Shown here: positions 24,560 through 33,641 of the stretch, in pieces | How positions within the stretch are numbered: the stretch's first letter is position 1 | Layout: each line of letters begins with the position of its first letter | Origin: Janthinobacterium sp. 61 | GTDB lineage: Bacteria > Pseudomonadota > Gammaproteobacteria > Burkholderiales > Burkholderiaceae_D | Length of the DNA stretch: 64,000 nucleotides | Direction: 5' to 3' | NCBI RefSeq assembly: GCF_002846335.1 | Contig: NZ_PJMQ01000001.1 | Coordinates: 3,782,001 to 3,846,000 of the forward strand | Made by a program: the position numbers and the translations under genes | The notes under the pieces: generated by a model | Seen by the model: the letters and a program-made list of their open reading frames with translations, nothing else | Databases searched by the model: none | Told to the model about the DNA's origin: nothing

Positions 24560-27136
24560 CTAGCGCACCGCCAAGCGCGCCAGTCCCGGCTGGTTCACCA
24601 TCCAGTAGTGCTGGAAGGCCAGGCGGATGTTGTCGCGCAGCTGGGTGTCATCCCACGGTTTCGTATAGAAACGGTAGATGGCGCCCCGGTTGATCGAGTC
24701 GAGCACGGCTTCCAGGCCCGTGTAGCCAGACAGGATGATGCGGATCGTTTCCGGGTACAGTTCCTTCACCTTGCTGAGGAACTCCGTGCCACTCATGCTG
24801 GGCATGCGCTGGTCGCAGACGATCACGTGAACGCGGTGCAGGGCCAGCATTTCAAACCCTTCGGCCGGCGTGCTGGCCGTGAGGATCTGGTAGCCTTCGG
24901 GACGGAACAGGCGGTGCAGCGACGACAGCACGTTGACGTCGTCGTCGACGATGAGCAGGGTCTGCGCCGGCTGGGCGGCCGGGTCGTGGCCGGGCGGCAG
25001 GCCGGCGCCGGCGACGATCATCTGCCCCAGTTCCAGCGCCGGCAGGGCGCGGCTGAAATAAAAGCCCTGGATCTCGTCGCAGCGGTTGCGCCGCAGGTAT
25101 TCCAGCTGCGGGCGCGACTCCACGCCCTCGGCCACCACGCTCAATTTCAGGCTGTGCGCCATGCTGACGATGGCCAGCGCGATGGCCGCATCGTTCGGAT
25201 TGCTGGTGATGTTGCGCACGAAGGCAATGTCGATTTTCAGCTTGTCGATGGGGAAGCGCTGCAAATACGCAAGGCTGGAGTAACCGGTGCCGAAATCGTC
25301 GATGGCCACTTTCACGCCGATTTTCTTCAACTTGCCCAGCACGACGATGGTGCGCTCGGCGTTCGACATCAGCGCCGTTTCTGTCAGCTCCAGTTCCAGC
25401 AGTTCCGGCGCCACGTTGTGCTGCTCCAGCGCGCGCGTCACCTCGCCTTCCAGGTCGCCTTCGGCAAACTGGCGGCTCGACACGTTCACTGCCACATGCA
25501 CGGGCCCCACTTCGCTGTCGCGCCACTCGGCGATCTGGCGGCAGGCAGCCTGAATCACCCAGGCGCCCACCCGCACGATCAGGCCCGTGTCTTCCAGCAC
25601 GGGCACGAATTCGGCCGGCGCCACCAGGCCGTAGCCGGGGCGGCGCCAGCGCAGCAGCGCTTCCACGCCGCTGATGCGGCCCGTGCGCAAATCCACCTTG
25701 GGCTGGTAGTACAGGATGAATTGCTCGTGTTCCAGCGCATGGCGCAGCGCCAGTTCCAGGTCCAGGCGCGCCAGCACCTGCACGTTCATGCCAGCCGTGA
25801 AAAAGCGGTAGCCGTCGCGCCCCGCCTGCTTGGCGCCGCCCATGGCCGTATTCGCGTACTTAATGAGCGTTTCCGGGTCGGTGGCGTCGTCCGGATACAT
25901 GGCGATGCCGATGCTGGCCGTCAGGGTGGCCGCGTGACCGCGCAAGTCGAACGGCGCGCGCAAGGCTTCGCGCACCTGGTTGGCCACCGCCACGGCTTCC
26001 TGCTGGTTGCGGCTCATGGTGAGTATCAGCGCGAATTCGTCGTTGCCCAGGCGCCCCACCGTGTCGCGCAGGCGCACGCATTCGACCAGGCGGTTGCTGA
26101 ACTGGCGCAGCAATTCGTCGCCCAGCGCTGCGCCCAGGGTGTCGTTGATGCTTTTAAAACGGTCCAGCGCGATGAACAGCACCACGATGCGCCAGCTTTT
26201 TTCCTGCGCCAGTTCGACGGCCTGGGCCAGGGTCTGGTAAAACAGGCTGCGGTTCGGCAGCCCCGTCAAGCCATCATAGTGGGCCAGGTGCTTCAGGCGC
26301 TCCTGCGCCTGGCGCCGCTCGCTGATGTCGCGCGCCACGGCGATCAGCAGCAGGCCGCCCGCACCCTGCCCACCCGCCACGGGCGCTTGTGCATACCAGT
26401 GCCAGCCCAGTTCCACGGGCACCAGGCTCAGGTCGCGCCGCACCAGTTCGCACTCCGTCACTTCCGTGGCCAGGTGGGCCTGGCCGCCCGGCAGCGCGGC
26501 CAGGGGCGGGGCCGGCGGCGATGGCAGCAAGGTGCCGGGCGCCAGCGCCAGCAGTTCGGTGCGCGCATAGCCGAGCAGGCGGCATGCGCCGTCGTTGACG
26601 TCGACCAGGGTCATGCCCAGCACATCGACGAGGAAGATGGCGTCGGTGGTGGCGTCCATGGCGCCGCGAAAGCGCTGCAGTTCGGCCGTGCGCTGGCCCA
26701 CCGTGCGTTCGAGCAGCGTGTTGTAGTGTCGCGCGGCGCGGTGCAGCAGCCGCACTTCAAGCATGTTGCGTATGCGCGTGAGCACTTCGAGCGCGTCGAA
26801 GGGCTTGCTGATGAAGTCGCGCGCGCCCGCTTCCAGCGCGGCCAGCTTGGCGTCCGGGTCGGCGGCGATCACCAGCACGGGTAAATAGCCTTCCAGCTCC
26901 AGCGGGCGCAGCGCGTCCATCACGGCATAGCCGCTCATGCCGGGCATCACCAGGTCCAGGATGATCAGGTCAAACTGATGGCGCTGGTGCAGGCTGGCCA
27001 CGGCACGCGCATCGAGAGTGCTGGAGATGGCCGTGTAGCCGCCGCCGCCCAGCAAATGCTCGAGCAGGCGCAAATTGACTTCCTGGTCGTCGACGATAAG
27101 AATTTTCGCCGCATAGATATCGGCCTGGCTGATCAT
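24560..27136 (-). CDS. REC-PAS-GGDEF-EAL-REC c-di-GMP signalling protein
   Basis: An 858-residue cytosolic protein. The N-terminal receiver (residues about 10-130) has Asp61 in LDLVMPGMSG. A PAS domain follows (about 165-285), then a GGDEF domain (about 290-455) whose signature is GNDEF, so the second Gly is lost and cyclase activity is doubtful. The EAL domain (about 465-715) keeps EALLRW, ELTETALM, DDFGTGYSS, KIDIAFVR and VVAEGVE, so phosphodiesterase activity is likely. A second receiver ends the protein with Asp near 775 in CDQRMPSMSG and an RpfG-like LSGYT/FYTKPW output face. Its start overlaps the stop of the hybrid kinase gene (27133-27136), and it is the last gene of a three-gene operon. 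Confidence 0.9.
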   Translation of the reverse strand: MISQADIYAAKILIVDDQEVNLRLLEHLLGGGGYTAISSTLDARAVASLHQRHQFDLIILDLVMPGMSGYAVMDALRPLELEGYLPVLVIAADPDAKLAALEAGARDFISKPFDALEVLTRIRNMLEVRLLHRAARHYNTLLERTVGQRTAELQRFRGAMDATTDAIFLVDVLGMTLVDVNDGACRLLGYARTELLALAPGTLLPSPPAPPLAALPGGQAHLATEVTECELVRRDLSLVPVELGWHWYAQAPVAGGQGAGGLLLIAVARDISERRQAQERLKHLAHYDGLTGLPNRSLFYQTLAQAVELAQEKSWRIVVLFIALDRFKSINDTLGAALGDELLRQFSNRLVECVRLRDTVGRLGNDEFALILTMSRNQQEAVAVANQVREALRAPFDLRGHAATLTASIGIAMYPDDATDPETLIKYANTAMGGAKQAGRDGYRFFTAGMNVQVLARLDLELALRHALEHEQFILYYQPKVDLRTGRISGVEALLRWRRPGYGLVAPAEFVPVLEDTGLIVRVGAWVIQAACRQIAEWRDSEVGPVHVAVNVSSRQFAEGDLEGEVTRALEQHNVAPELLELELTETALMSNAERTIVVLGKLKKIGVKVAIDDFGTGYSSLAYLQRFPIDKLKIDIAFVRNITSNPNDAAIALAIVSMAHSLKLSVVAEGVESRPQLEYLRRNRCDEIQGFYFSRALPALELGQMIVAGAGLPPGHDPAAQPAQTLLIVDDDVNVLSSLHRLFRPEGYQILTASTPAEGFEMLALHRVHVIVCDQRMPSMSGTEFLSKVKELYPETIRIILSGYTGLEAVLDSINRGAIYRFYTKPWDDTQLRDNIRLAFQHYWMVNQPGLARLAVR

Positions 27137-29163
27137 GGCGCGCCTGTTCCCTTCTGCCGGCGCTGCTGCGCCACATAGGCCAGGGTACTGTTGATCGCCT
27201 CGGTAAATTCATCGAGGTTGATCGGCTTGGTCAGGTAGCGGTAAAAGCCCAGCGCCATGCTGCGCTCCACATCGCCCGGCATGGCATTGGCCGTCAGGGC
27301 GATGACGGGAATGTGCGCCGTGCGCGGATCGGCGCGCAAGAGCTTCAGCGCATCCGTGCCATTCACATGGGGCAGGTTGATGTCCATCAGGATCAACTGC
27401 GGCAAATGCGTGCGCGCCATCTCAACGCCCAGGCGGCCATCCGTTGCCGTCAGCAGCTGCAATTGGGGGCAGTAGCGCACGATTTCCTCGACCAGGGTCA
27501 GGTTGGCGGGATTGTCTTCCACATACAGCAAGGTGACGGGGGCGCTATTGTCGAGCAGCGCGCCGGCCAGGTCCGGCCGCGGCAAGGCCGGTGCGCTCGG
27601 GACGGGCACGGCATCGACCACGCGCAGTTCGATCCAGAACGTGCTGCCTTCGCCGGGCGCACTCGTCACGCCGATACTGCCATCCATCAATTCCACCAGG
27701 CGCTTGGTCACCACCAGGCCGATGCCGCTGCCTTCTTCCGTGCCGCCCTCTTGCCCCAGCCGGTTGAAGGGCTGGAACAGCAGCGCCACCTGTTCGGCAT
27801 CGAGTCCCACGCCCGTATCGCGCACGCTGATACGCACGCGTCCGCCGACCTGCGGTGCGCAATCGATGGCCACCTGCCCCTGTTCCCGGTTGTACTTGAG
27901 CGCATTCGACAGCAGGTTCAGCAGAATTTGCTTGAGGCGCGTGCGGTCGGCCAGCACGTTGAGGGGACAGGCGTCGGGGAAAGCCATGCCGATGCCGCGC
28001 TGGCTGGCCAGCGGCGCGATCATGTCGCGGCATTCCTGCAAGATGGCGTCCAGTCCCACGGGTTCAAGCGATAGGCTGACCGTGCCCGACTCCACCTTTG
28101 CCAGGTCGAGGATTTCATTGATCAGGGTCAGCAAGTGGCGCCCCGATTTCAGGATATGGCCGGCGAACTCCTTCTTTTGTTCCAGGGTCGACGGCAGGCG
28201 GTCGGAACTGAGGATTTGCGCAAAACCCAGGATGGCGTTCAGTGGCGTGCGCAATTCATGGCTCATCGACGACAGGAACGCCGACTTCGCATAGTTGGCG
28301 CTGCGCGCCTCTTCCATCGCCATGGCCAGCTCGCCATTCGTCATTTCCAGCTGCATCGTGCGCTCGTGCACGCGCACTTCCAGTTCCTGGTTCAGGCGCA
28401 TGACTTCCTGCTGCGCGTGGGTGCGCTGCTCTCCTTCGCGCGCCAGCTCGCCGTTCGAGCGCTCCAGCGCGTGCGTGCGCAGCTCGATCTCGGCCAGCAT
28501 CTTGTTGAAGGAATCGACCAGCTGCGCCACTTCGTCGACGCTGAGCTTGCGCGCGCGGCGCGAGTAGTCGCCCGTCTCGATCACTTCGCGCGCCACGTCG
28601 GCGATATCGAGGATGGGCTGCGTGATGACGAAATCGAGGCGGCGCAGCAGCAGCAAGGCCACCAGCAGCGCCAGCACCGTCACGCCCAGCGCGATGGCCA
28701 GGTAGTCGGCCGCGCGGCCGGCAAGCTCGTAATCGGCGCGCAGATACACGGTGCCCAGCAATTCGCCATTGTCGACGATGGGCTTGAACAGTTCCACCGA
28801 GCTGCCCTGGATGCTTACACCTTCCTTGCCCACCTTCGCCGGCAGCTCGCCCACATGCGCATTTGCGCGATAGCTGGCAAACAGGCTGCCATCGGCCTTG
28901 TACAGGGCGCCGGCCGTCACGCGCGGGCGGATGCGCATCAGGTTGAGGTTTTCCAGCGCTAGGCGTTCGTCGTCGAAGGCCAGCGCGGCCGAGCTCATGT
29001 GCCCCAGCAGCTCGGCCTGAGTACTGATATCGGCTACCAGGTTGCGGTGGTAGGCGCGCAAGTCGTAGACGACGATGGTGCCCAGCGAAATGACGAGCGC
29101 CACCAGGGTGGTCAGCAAGACCACCGACATCAGCTTGTGGCGGATGGAACGCAGTCTGATCAT
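27133..29163 (-). CDS. Hybrid histidine kinase with CHASE8-like periplasmic sensor
   Basis: A 676-residue membrane kinase. Two helices (about 12-33 and 153-173) enclose a periplasmic domain whose QAELLGHMSSAALAFDD resembles the CHASE8 domain of YfiN/TpbB. A HAMP and coiled coil lead to HisKA with His302 in SSMSHELRTPLNAILG, then HATPase with the N box NLLSNALKYN, DTGVGLD and GSGIGL. The C-terminal receiver (about 543-665) has Asp594 in LMDINLPHVNG. The ATGA overlap with the downstream REC/GGDEF/EAL gene and 1-base spacing from the YfiR gene show one operon. The likely circuit: YfiR gates the sensor, and phosphate passes to the receivers of the EAL protein. Confidence 0.9.
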   Translation of the reverse strand: MIRLRSIRHKLMSVVLLTTLVALVISLGTIVVYDLRAYHRNLVADISTQAELLGHMSSAALAFDDERLALENLNLMRIRPRVTAGALYKADGSLFASYRANAHVGELPAKVGKEGVSIQGSSVELFKPIVDNGELLGTVYLRADYELAGRAADYLAIALGVTVLALLVALLLLRRLDFVITQPILDIADVAREVIETGDYSRRARKLSVDEVAQLVDSFNKMLAEIELRTHALERSNGELAREGEQRTHAQQEVMRLNQELEVRVHERTMQLEMTNGELAMAMEEARSANYAKSAFLSSMSHELRTPLNAILGFAQILSSDRLPSTLEQKKEFAGHILKSGRHLLTLINEILDLAKVESGTVSLSLEPVGLDAILQECRDMIAPLASQRGIGMAFPDACPLNVLADRTRLKQILLNLLSNALKYNREQGQVAIDCAPQVGGRVRISVRDTGVGLDAEQVALLFQPFNRLGQEGGTEEGSGIGLVVTKRLVELMDGSIGVTSAPGEGSTFWIELRVVDAVPVPSAPALPRPDLAGALLDNSAPVTLLYVEDNPANLTLVEEIVRYCPQLQLLTATDGRLGVEMARTHLPQLILMDINLPHVNGTDALKLLRADPRTAHIPVIALTANAMPGDVERSMALGFYRYLTKPINLDEFTEAINSTLAYVAQQRRQKGTGAP

Positions 29164-29805
29164 CTAGGCGCCCCCCGTCTGCACGCGATAAGCGGCCAGC
29201 AGCATGCGCGCGCTGATGCGGATATGCGCCTGCGCCACGGGCTTCAGGGCCACGTCGAAGCGCACCTTGTCCTCGGCCATCACAAAATTGATCATGCTGC
29301 CCATCGCGTAGACCTCATCCGAATCGGACACCGTCAACAACGCCAGGCCACGGCTGGCGGCCAGCATCTCCTGCAGCGCCGTTTTATCCAGCGCGCCCAG
29401 GTACAGCACGTGCAGCCCGGCCAGCGCTTCGCCGCGGCGCACTTTTTTTACCTGCACGGCGCGGCCGTTGACGCTGTGCCCGGCCACGCTCTGTTCGAGC
29501 TGCTCGGCCAGCGCATCGGCGCCAGCCACGCCGATCACCAGGGGAGAGTCTGGCCGGACAAAGCTGCCGTCTGGCCACTCGACATAGCCGGCAAACTTGT
29601 ACAGATACCCGGCCTTGACCTGGCGTTCCAGCTCCCCCGGCACCTGCGCCCGCGCATCGGCGCACAGCACGCCCAGGAGCAGCAATAGCCAGCCCAAGTG
29701 GAGGGAGCGGCGGCCGGCGCCGCGCACGGGGCGGCGCAGGGGGCCAGGATGACGCCACCAGGACCAGTTCAAAATTGCCATGACAACCGAGTAAAGAGAA
29801 TGCAT
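29164..29805 (-). CDS. YfiR family periplasmic protein
   Basis: A secreted protein with signal sequence LHLGWLLLLLGVLCADARA, cleaved before QVPGELERQVKAGYLYKFAGYVEWP, the hallmark start of the YfiR/DUF4154 family. In Pseudomonas, YfiR binds the periplasmic domain of the diguanylate cyclase YfiN and keeps it off. Here the partner downstream is a CHASE8-like hybrid kinase. The mature chain has no cysteine, so the disulfide control described for Pseudomonas YfiR cannot apply. Translation start is uncertain (ATG 29805, 29781 or 29898, or a GTG nearer the signal); none has a good SD. Confidence 0.82.
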   Translation of the reverse strand: MHSLYSVVMAILNWSWWRHPGPLRRPVRGAGRRSLHLGWLLLLLGVLCADARAQVPGELERQVKAGYLYKFAGYVEWPDGSFVRPDSPLVIGVAGADALAEQLEQSVAGHSVNGRAVQVKKVRRGEALAGLHVLYLGALDKTALQEMLAASRGLALLTVSDSDEVYAMGSMINFVMAEDKVRFDVALKPVAQAHIRISARMLLAAYRVQTGGA

Positions 29806-30004
29806 ACGAAGGCGCGGCACCATGCCGCTTGCCGGTTCGAGCGATGCGCACCAGGGTGGCGCAGCGACAGAGCGCCTGCCGGCCCGAAGTGGTAGCAAAT
29901 GTATAAAAGAGTGTACGCATTTTCGCTGTTACCGGGGAAAGTTTCTTTTGCCGTTGACCATGCTACAGTCTTGCCACCATTTTCACCGCATGCAGGAGTC
30001 ATCC

Positions 30005-30487
30005 ATGAGCAAGGAACACATCCCCCTCTCCACCGCGGTCGGCCTGGCCTTGCAGGCAAAGGGCCTGCTGCTGGCCACGGCCGAATCGTGCACGGGCGGC
30101 GGCGTGGCGCAGGCCGTCACCGACATCAGCGGGTCGAGCGCCTGGTTCGAACGGGGCTTCGTCACCTATTCCAACGGGGCCAAAAGCAGCATGCTGGGCG
30201 TGCCCGCCGAGCTGATCGCCGCACATGGCGCCGTCAGCGAGGAAGTGGCCGCCGCCATGGCGCAAGGTACCCTGGCCCACAGCGAGGCCCAGGTGGCCGT
30301 CTCGACCACGGGCATTGCCGGCCCCACGGGCGGCGTGCCCGGCAAGCCCGTTGGCACCGTCTGCTTCGGCTGGGCCATGGACGGGCGTGTGCAGACGCAG
30401 CGACTGGTGTTTGCGGGCGATCGCCAGGCCGTGCGCGAGCAGGCGGTGGCGCACGCCCTGCGCGAACTGCTGCGTTTTATCCAGTAG
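30005..30487 (+). CDS. pncC: Nicotinamide-nucleotide amidohydrolase (CinA C-terminal family)
   Basis: A 160-residue enzyme that removes the amide of NMN to form nicotinate mononucleotide for NAD recycling. The motifs LLLATAESCTGGGVAQAV, YSNGAKSSMLGV, and STTGIAGPTGG are all family signatures. The stand-alone form of about 160 residues matches E. coli PncC. ATG 30005 has AGGAG at 29994-29998; longer upstream frames are unsupported. Its end overlaps the converging GGDEF gene by 11 bases. Confidence 0.93.
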   Translation: MSKEHIPLSTAVGLALQAKGLLLATAESCTGGGVAQAVTDISGSSAWFERGFVTYSNGAKSSMLGVPAELIAAHGAVSEEVAAAMAQGTLAHSEAQVAVSTTGIAGPTGGVPGKPVGTVCFGWAMDGRVQTQRLVFAGDRQAVREQAVAHALRELLRFIQ

Positions 30488-32249
30488 CGTCGGCGATGCA
30501 GGCACGGTCGCGGCCGGCCTGCTTGGCCGCGTACAGGGCGCTGTCGGCACGCATCAGCAATTCGTGGCGGCCGGCGCCGTGGCGCGGATATTCGGCGATG
30601 CCGGCCGAAAAGGTGCAGCCGGTCAGGCTGTGCGGCGCCTGCTGGATCAGCAACTGACGGTAGCGCGCAGCGATATCGTCGATCTTGTGCGCCGCGATGG
30701 TGCTGTCGGCTTCGCGCAACAGCAGGCAGAATTCCTCGCCGCCATAACGGCACAGCATGTCGCTGCCGCGCAGCTGGCTTTCCACCAGGCGCGCGAACTG
30801 GATCAGCACTTCATCGCCAAAATTATGCCCGTAGGTATCGTTGACGCGCTTGAAGAAATCCAGATCGATGATGGCGATGGCCACGGGCGCATCCGCATCG
30901 GCTTCGTGCAAGATGGCATTGAGGCAGGTTTCAAAATGGCGGCGGTTGTACAGGCCCGTCAGGTGGTCGCGCATGGCCTGCTCCTTCAGGCTGTCCTGCA
31001 GGGAATTGACATGCAGGATCTGGTGCGCCAGTTCGCGGTTCAGGTGCTCAAGCTTGGCGTTTTCCGTCTCGCGCGCCGCCTGCAGTTCCAGCGCCTTGTC
31101 GCGCTCGGCTTTCAGGCTGTGCATTTCCTTTTCCAGGTTGCGCATCAGGCTGCGCGAGGCGCGCGCCGACCTGCTGCCGGCCTCGTAGGCGGCCTGGTAT
31201 TGCTGCAGGAAACCATACGCGGCTTCCCATTCGCCCAGCTGGGCATTGATGTCGGCCAGTCCCCGCAAGATCTGCTGCTGGTGGAATGGATTGCGCGTCC
31301 AGCTCAGCAGGCTGTGCGCCTGCGTCAGGGACGCCAAGGCATGTGCCGTCTGGCCCGCGTGCAGGTCCAGCTTGCCGCGCACCAGCCACGCATGCATCTG
31401 CTCTTCCAGGTCCTGGCCCCGGCGCGCGTATTCTTCGGCCCGCAACAGCAGTTGCAAGGCGCTATCGGGCTGTTGCAGCAGGATGGCAGCGTGGGCGGCG
31501 ATGCAAAACAAGAAGGCGCGCACGGCCAGGTCTTCTTCCGGCCACTCGTAAAACGGTTCCACCAGCGCCAGCGCTTCGGTCGGTTTGCCCGTGGCCAGCA
31601 GGCACATGGCCAGATTGGCCGAGACGATGGTTTGCTGGTATTTGAGCTTTTGCGTACCGATGATGTCGAGCGCCTCGACCAGCAGGGGAATGGCATCTTC
31701 ATCGTTGCCCAGGTCATGCTGCGACGACGCCAGGTTCGACAGGCTGTTGACCCGGTGCGCAGGGCTGCCGAAGCGCTCGGCGATGTCCAGTGCCAGCAAA
31801 AAATTGCGCGGGCCGTCCTGCGTATCGCCACGGTTCAGGGCATCGACGCCCAGGCGCGCGTAGAGCATGAACTTGTGCAGCGAGTCGGGTATCTGCGCGG
31901 CCAGGCTGCGCGCTTGCAGGAAATGCTGCTCGGCATCGGCAAAGTCGCCGCGCCGGCTCGCATACGCGCCCTGCAGGGCCGCCACTTCCATGCCCCCTTC
32001 CAGGTCGCCGCTATGCTGGAAATACCCGCCCAGGCGCTCGCACGACGGCTCAGCCTCGCCCGCGTAATACGCCAGCCAGCAATGATTGAGTTCCGCATAC
32101 GCGCCGCCGCGCGCATACTGTTGCCGTTGCGCCGCCGTCAGCGCCATCTGCGCCAGCCGGCGTGCCTGGCGGCGGTTGCCAACCAGGCAAGACAGGGCTT
32201 GCTGATTCAGACGGTCAATATCGGCTTTATCGAGACTGGAGATCGGCAC
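30477..32249 (-). CDS. TPR-containing diguanylate cyclase (GGDEF)
   Basis: A soluble protein of about 590 residues. The N-terminal two thirds is helical TPR-like solenoid (repeats such as ARRLAQMALTAAQRQQYARG and ALLVEALDIIG-like units), then a coiled coil (KEMHSLKAERDKALELQAAR) and a C-terminal GGDEF domain with DHLTGLYNRRHFE and the intact GGEEF signature, so it should make c-di-GMP. The GTG at 32249 has GAGGA 4 bases upstream; in-frame GTG 32264 and ATGs up to 32384 are alternatives, but they read through poorly conserved sequence. It is divergent from the TraL-like gene. Confidence 0.87.
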   Translation of the reverse strand: MPISSLDKADIDRLNQQALSCLVGNRRQARRLAQMALTAAQRQQYARGGAYAELNHCWLAYYAGEAEPSCERLGGYFQHSGDLEGGMEVAALQGAYASRRGDFADAEQHFLQARSLAAQIPDSLHKFMLYARLGVDALNRGDTQDGPRNFLLALDIAERFGSPAHRVNSLSNLASSQHDLGNDEDAIPLLVEALDIIGTQKLKYQQTIVSANLAMCLLATGKPTEALALVEPFYEWPEEDLAVRAFLFCIAAHAAILLQQPDSALQLLLRAEEYARRGQDLEEQMHAWLVRGKLDLHAGQTAHALASLTQAHSLLSWTRNPFHQQQILRGLADINAQLGEWEAAYGFLQQYQAAYEAGSRSARASRSLMRNLEKEMHSLKAERDKALELQAARETENAKLEHLNRELAHQILHVNSLQDSLKEQAMRDHLTGLYNRRHFETCLNAILHEADADAPVAIAIIDLDFFKRVNDTYGHNFGDEVLIQFARLVESQLRGSDMLCRYGGEEFCLLLREADSTIAAHKIDDIAARYRQLLIQQAPHSLTGCTFSAGIAEYPRHGAGRHELLMRADSALYAAKQAGRDRACIADATG

Positions 32250-32461
32250 TGCGTCCTCGTTCACACTCTGGGGTGGATTTTTCACACAAAACTTGCTCTG
32301 TATCAATGGTATCCTGATTAACATCATAACCAGATTCGCTGTTCCGCATGGCATATTTGCAAAGGATTGTGGTAAAAATGCCATTCGTGGCCTCGCCGGG
32401 CGCGCGCGCCGCCGTCACGGATCTTTGATTGTCACTGACGCAACAACTTGGAGTAGTCGCA

Positions 32462-33190
32462 ATGCAAAACACGGTACATTTCATCCTGCAGGGCAAGGGC
32501 GGCATCGGCAAGACCCTCGTTTCGACCCTGCTGGCCCAATGGATAGGCGGCAAGGACGACACGCCCTTGCGCTGCTATGACACTGATCAGGAAAACGCCA
32601 CGTTCTCGCGCTACAAGGCAATGAACGTCAAGCATGTGCCCGTGATGACGGATGCGCGCAACATCGACCCGAAACGCTTTGACGCGCTGATGATCGATAT
32701 CCTCGACACAGACGGCAACTGCGTGGTCGACAATGGCGCGAACACATTTTCGCCGCTGATGGGCTACCTGTTGGAAAACGACTGTTTTTCGCTGCTGGAA
32801 GAATCGGGCCGCAAGGTGTATATCCACACCATCGTCGGCGGCGGCGATACCCTGCACGACACGGCCACGGGTTTTGTCGCCACGGCGCAAGCGACGAAAG
32901 TGCCGCTGGTGCTGTGGCAAAACGAACACTTCGGCCTGCTGCAATCGGCGTCCGGCAAGCAGTTTGTCGAATCGCAGTCGTATGCCGACAACCGCGCTCG
33001 CGTCAAGGGCAGCATCACCTTGAGCCAACGCAATCCCGACACCTTCGGCGCGGATGTCAAGAAAATGAACACGGCACGCCTGACGATGCAGGAAGTGCTG
33101 CAGAACGACAAGTTCAACATCATGGAAAAACAGCGCATCAAGGTCGTCTACCGCGACATCTTCGAACAACTCGACAAGGTGCAATGGTAG
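32462..33190 (+). CDS. TraL-like P-loop ATPase (ParA/MinD class) on the chromosome
   Basis: A 242-residue SIMIBI ATPase with the deviant Walker A motif QGKGGIGKT (residues 10-18), like TraL of IncP-type conjugative plasmids and unlike ParA/MinD partition proteins elsewhere. Other features are DTDQENATFSRY and the C-terminal DIFEQLDKVQW. ATG 32462 is preceded by GGAG at 8 bases; an upstream ATG at 32429 is not. The next gene starts directly at its stop and encodes a TraM-like protein, so both form a two-gene operon. No relaxase, coupling protein or mating-pair gene is visible, so conjugation is an unlikely role. Confidence 0.75.
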   Translation: MQNTVHFILQGKGGIGKTLVSTLLAQWIGGKDDTPLRCYDTDQENATFSRYKAMNVKHVPVMTDARNIDPKRFDALMIDILDTDGNCVVDNGANTFSPLMGYLLENDCFSLLEESGRKVYIHTIVGGGDTLHDTATGFVATAQATKVPLVLWQNEHFGLLQSASGKQFVESQSYADNRARVKGSITLSQRNPDTFGADVKKMNTARLTMQEVLQNDKFNIMEKQRIKVVYRDIFEQLDKVQW

Positions 33191-33562
33191 ATGGACCAGC
33201 ACAAACTGCGCAGTCACGTGTTCGACAAGACGGGCATCAAGATCGACGTTGACGACCCGATATTCGCCCTGGTGGCGCTGAACGAAGCGGTGCTGGCGGA
33301 AACCGTCGAGCGCCAACTGGCCCTGCTGGACGCCGCCACGCAAGCGCTGGCGGCGCAGGCACGCGCGGCGGGCGGCTTGCCGGCACTGCCGGCGGCAGCC
33401 ATGGCCCAGCCAGCGCCGAAAGCGCCCGTACCCGCGCCATCGCCGGCCGGGCCGGCCAGCTTCACACCGCGCGAATGGCGAATGCTGGGCGCGGCCGCCA
33501 TCGTCTCGCTCGCCTGCGCGCTGCTGGTGCTGGGCGGCGCGGCCCTGCTGTATAAACTGTAG
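33191..33562 (+). CDS. TraM-like small membrane-anchored protein
   Basis: A 123-residue protein with a soluble N-terminal part (GIKIDVDDPIFALVALNEAV) that matches my memory of the DDPI...NE motif of plasmid TraM, an Ala/Pro-rich linker (residues about 60-90), and one C-terminal membrane helix (about 98-120, MLGAAAIVSLACALLVLGGA). Its ATG abuts the TAG stop of the TraL-like gene. The helix is likely an anchor with the N-terminus in the cytoplasm, positioned to bind the ATPase. No conjugation genes are nearby. Confidence 0.7.
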   Translation: MDQHKLRSHVFDKTGIKIDVDDPIFALVALNEAVLAETVERQLALLDAATQALAAQARAAGGLPALPAAAMAQPAPKAPVPAPSPAGPASFTPREWRMLGAAAIVSLACALLVLGGAALLYKL

Positions 33563-33641
33563 CACCGACCGTTGCACCATCGCGCTGCGCCAGCCACGAG
33601 CGAGCCGCAGCATCTTCCCCCACCCTAGCCTGGAAGCATGC

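Noticed and set aside
24608..26884. 758-residue open frame opposite the GGDEF/EAL gene
   Set aside because: Antisense shadow with biased composition; the minus strand carries intact REC, GGDEF and EAL motifs.
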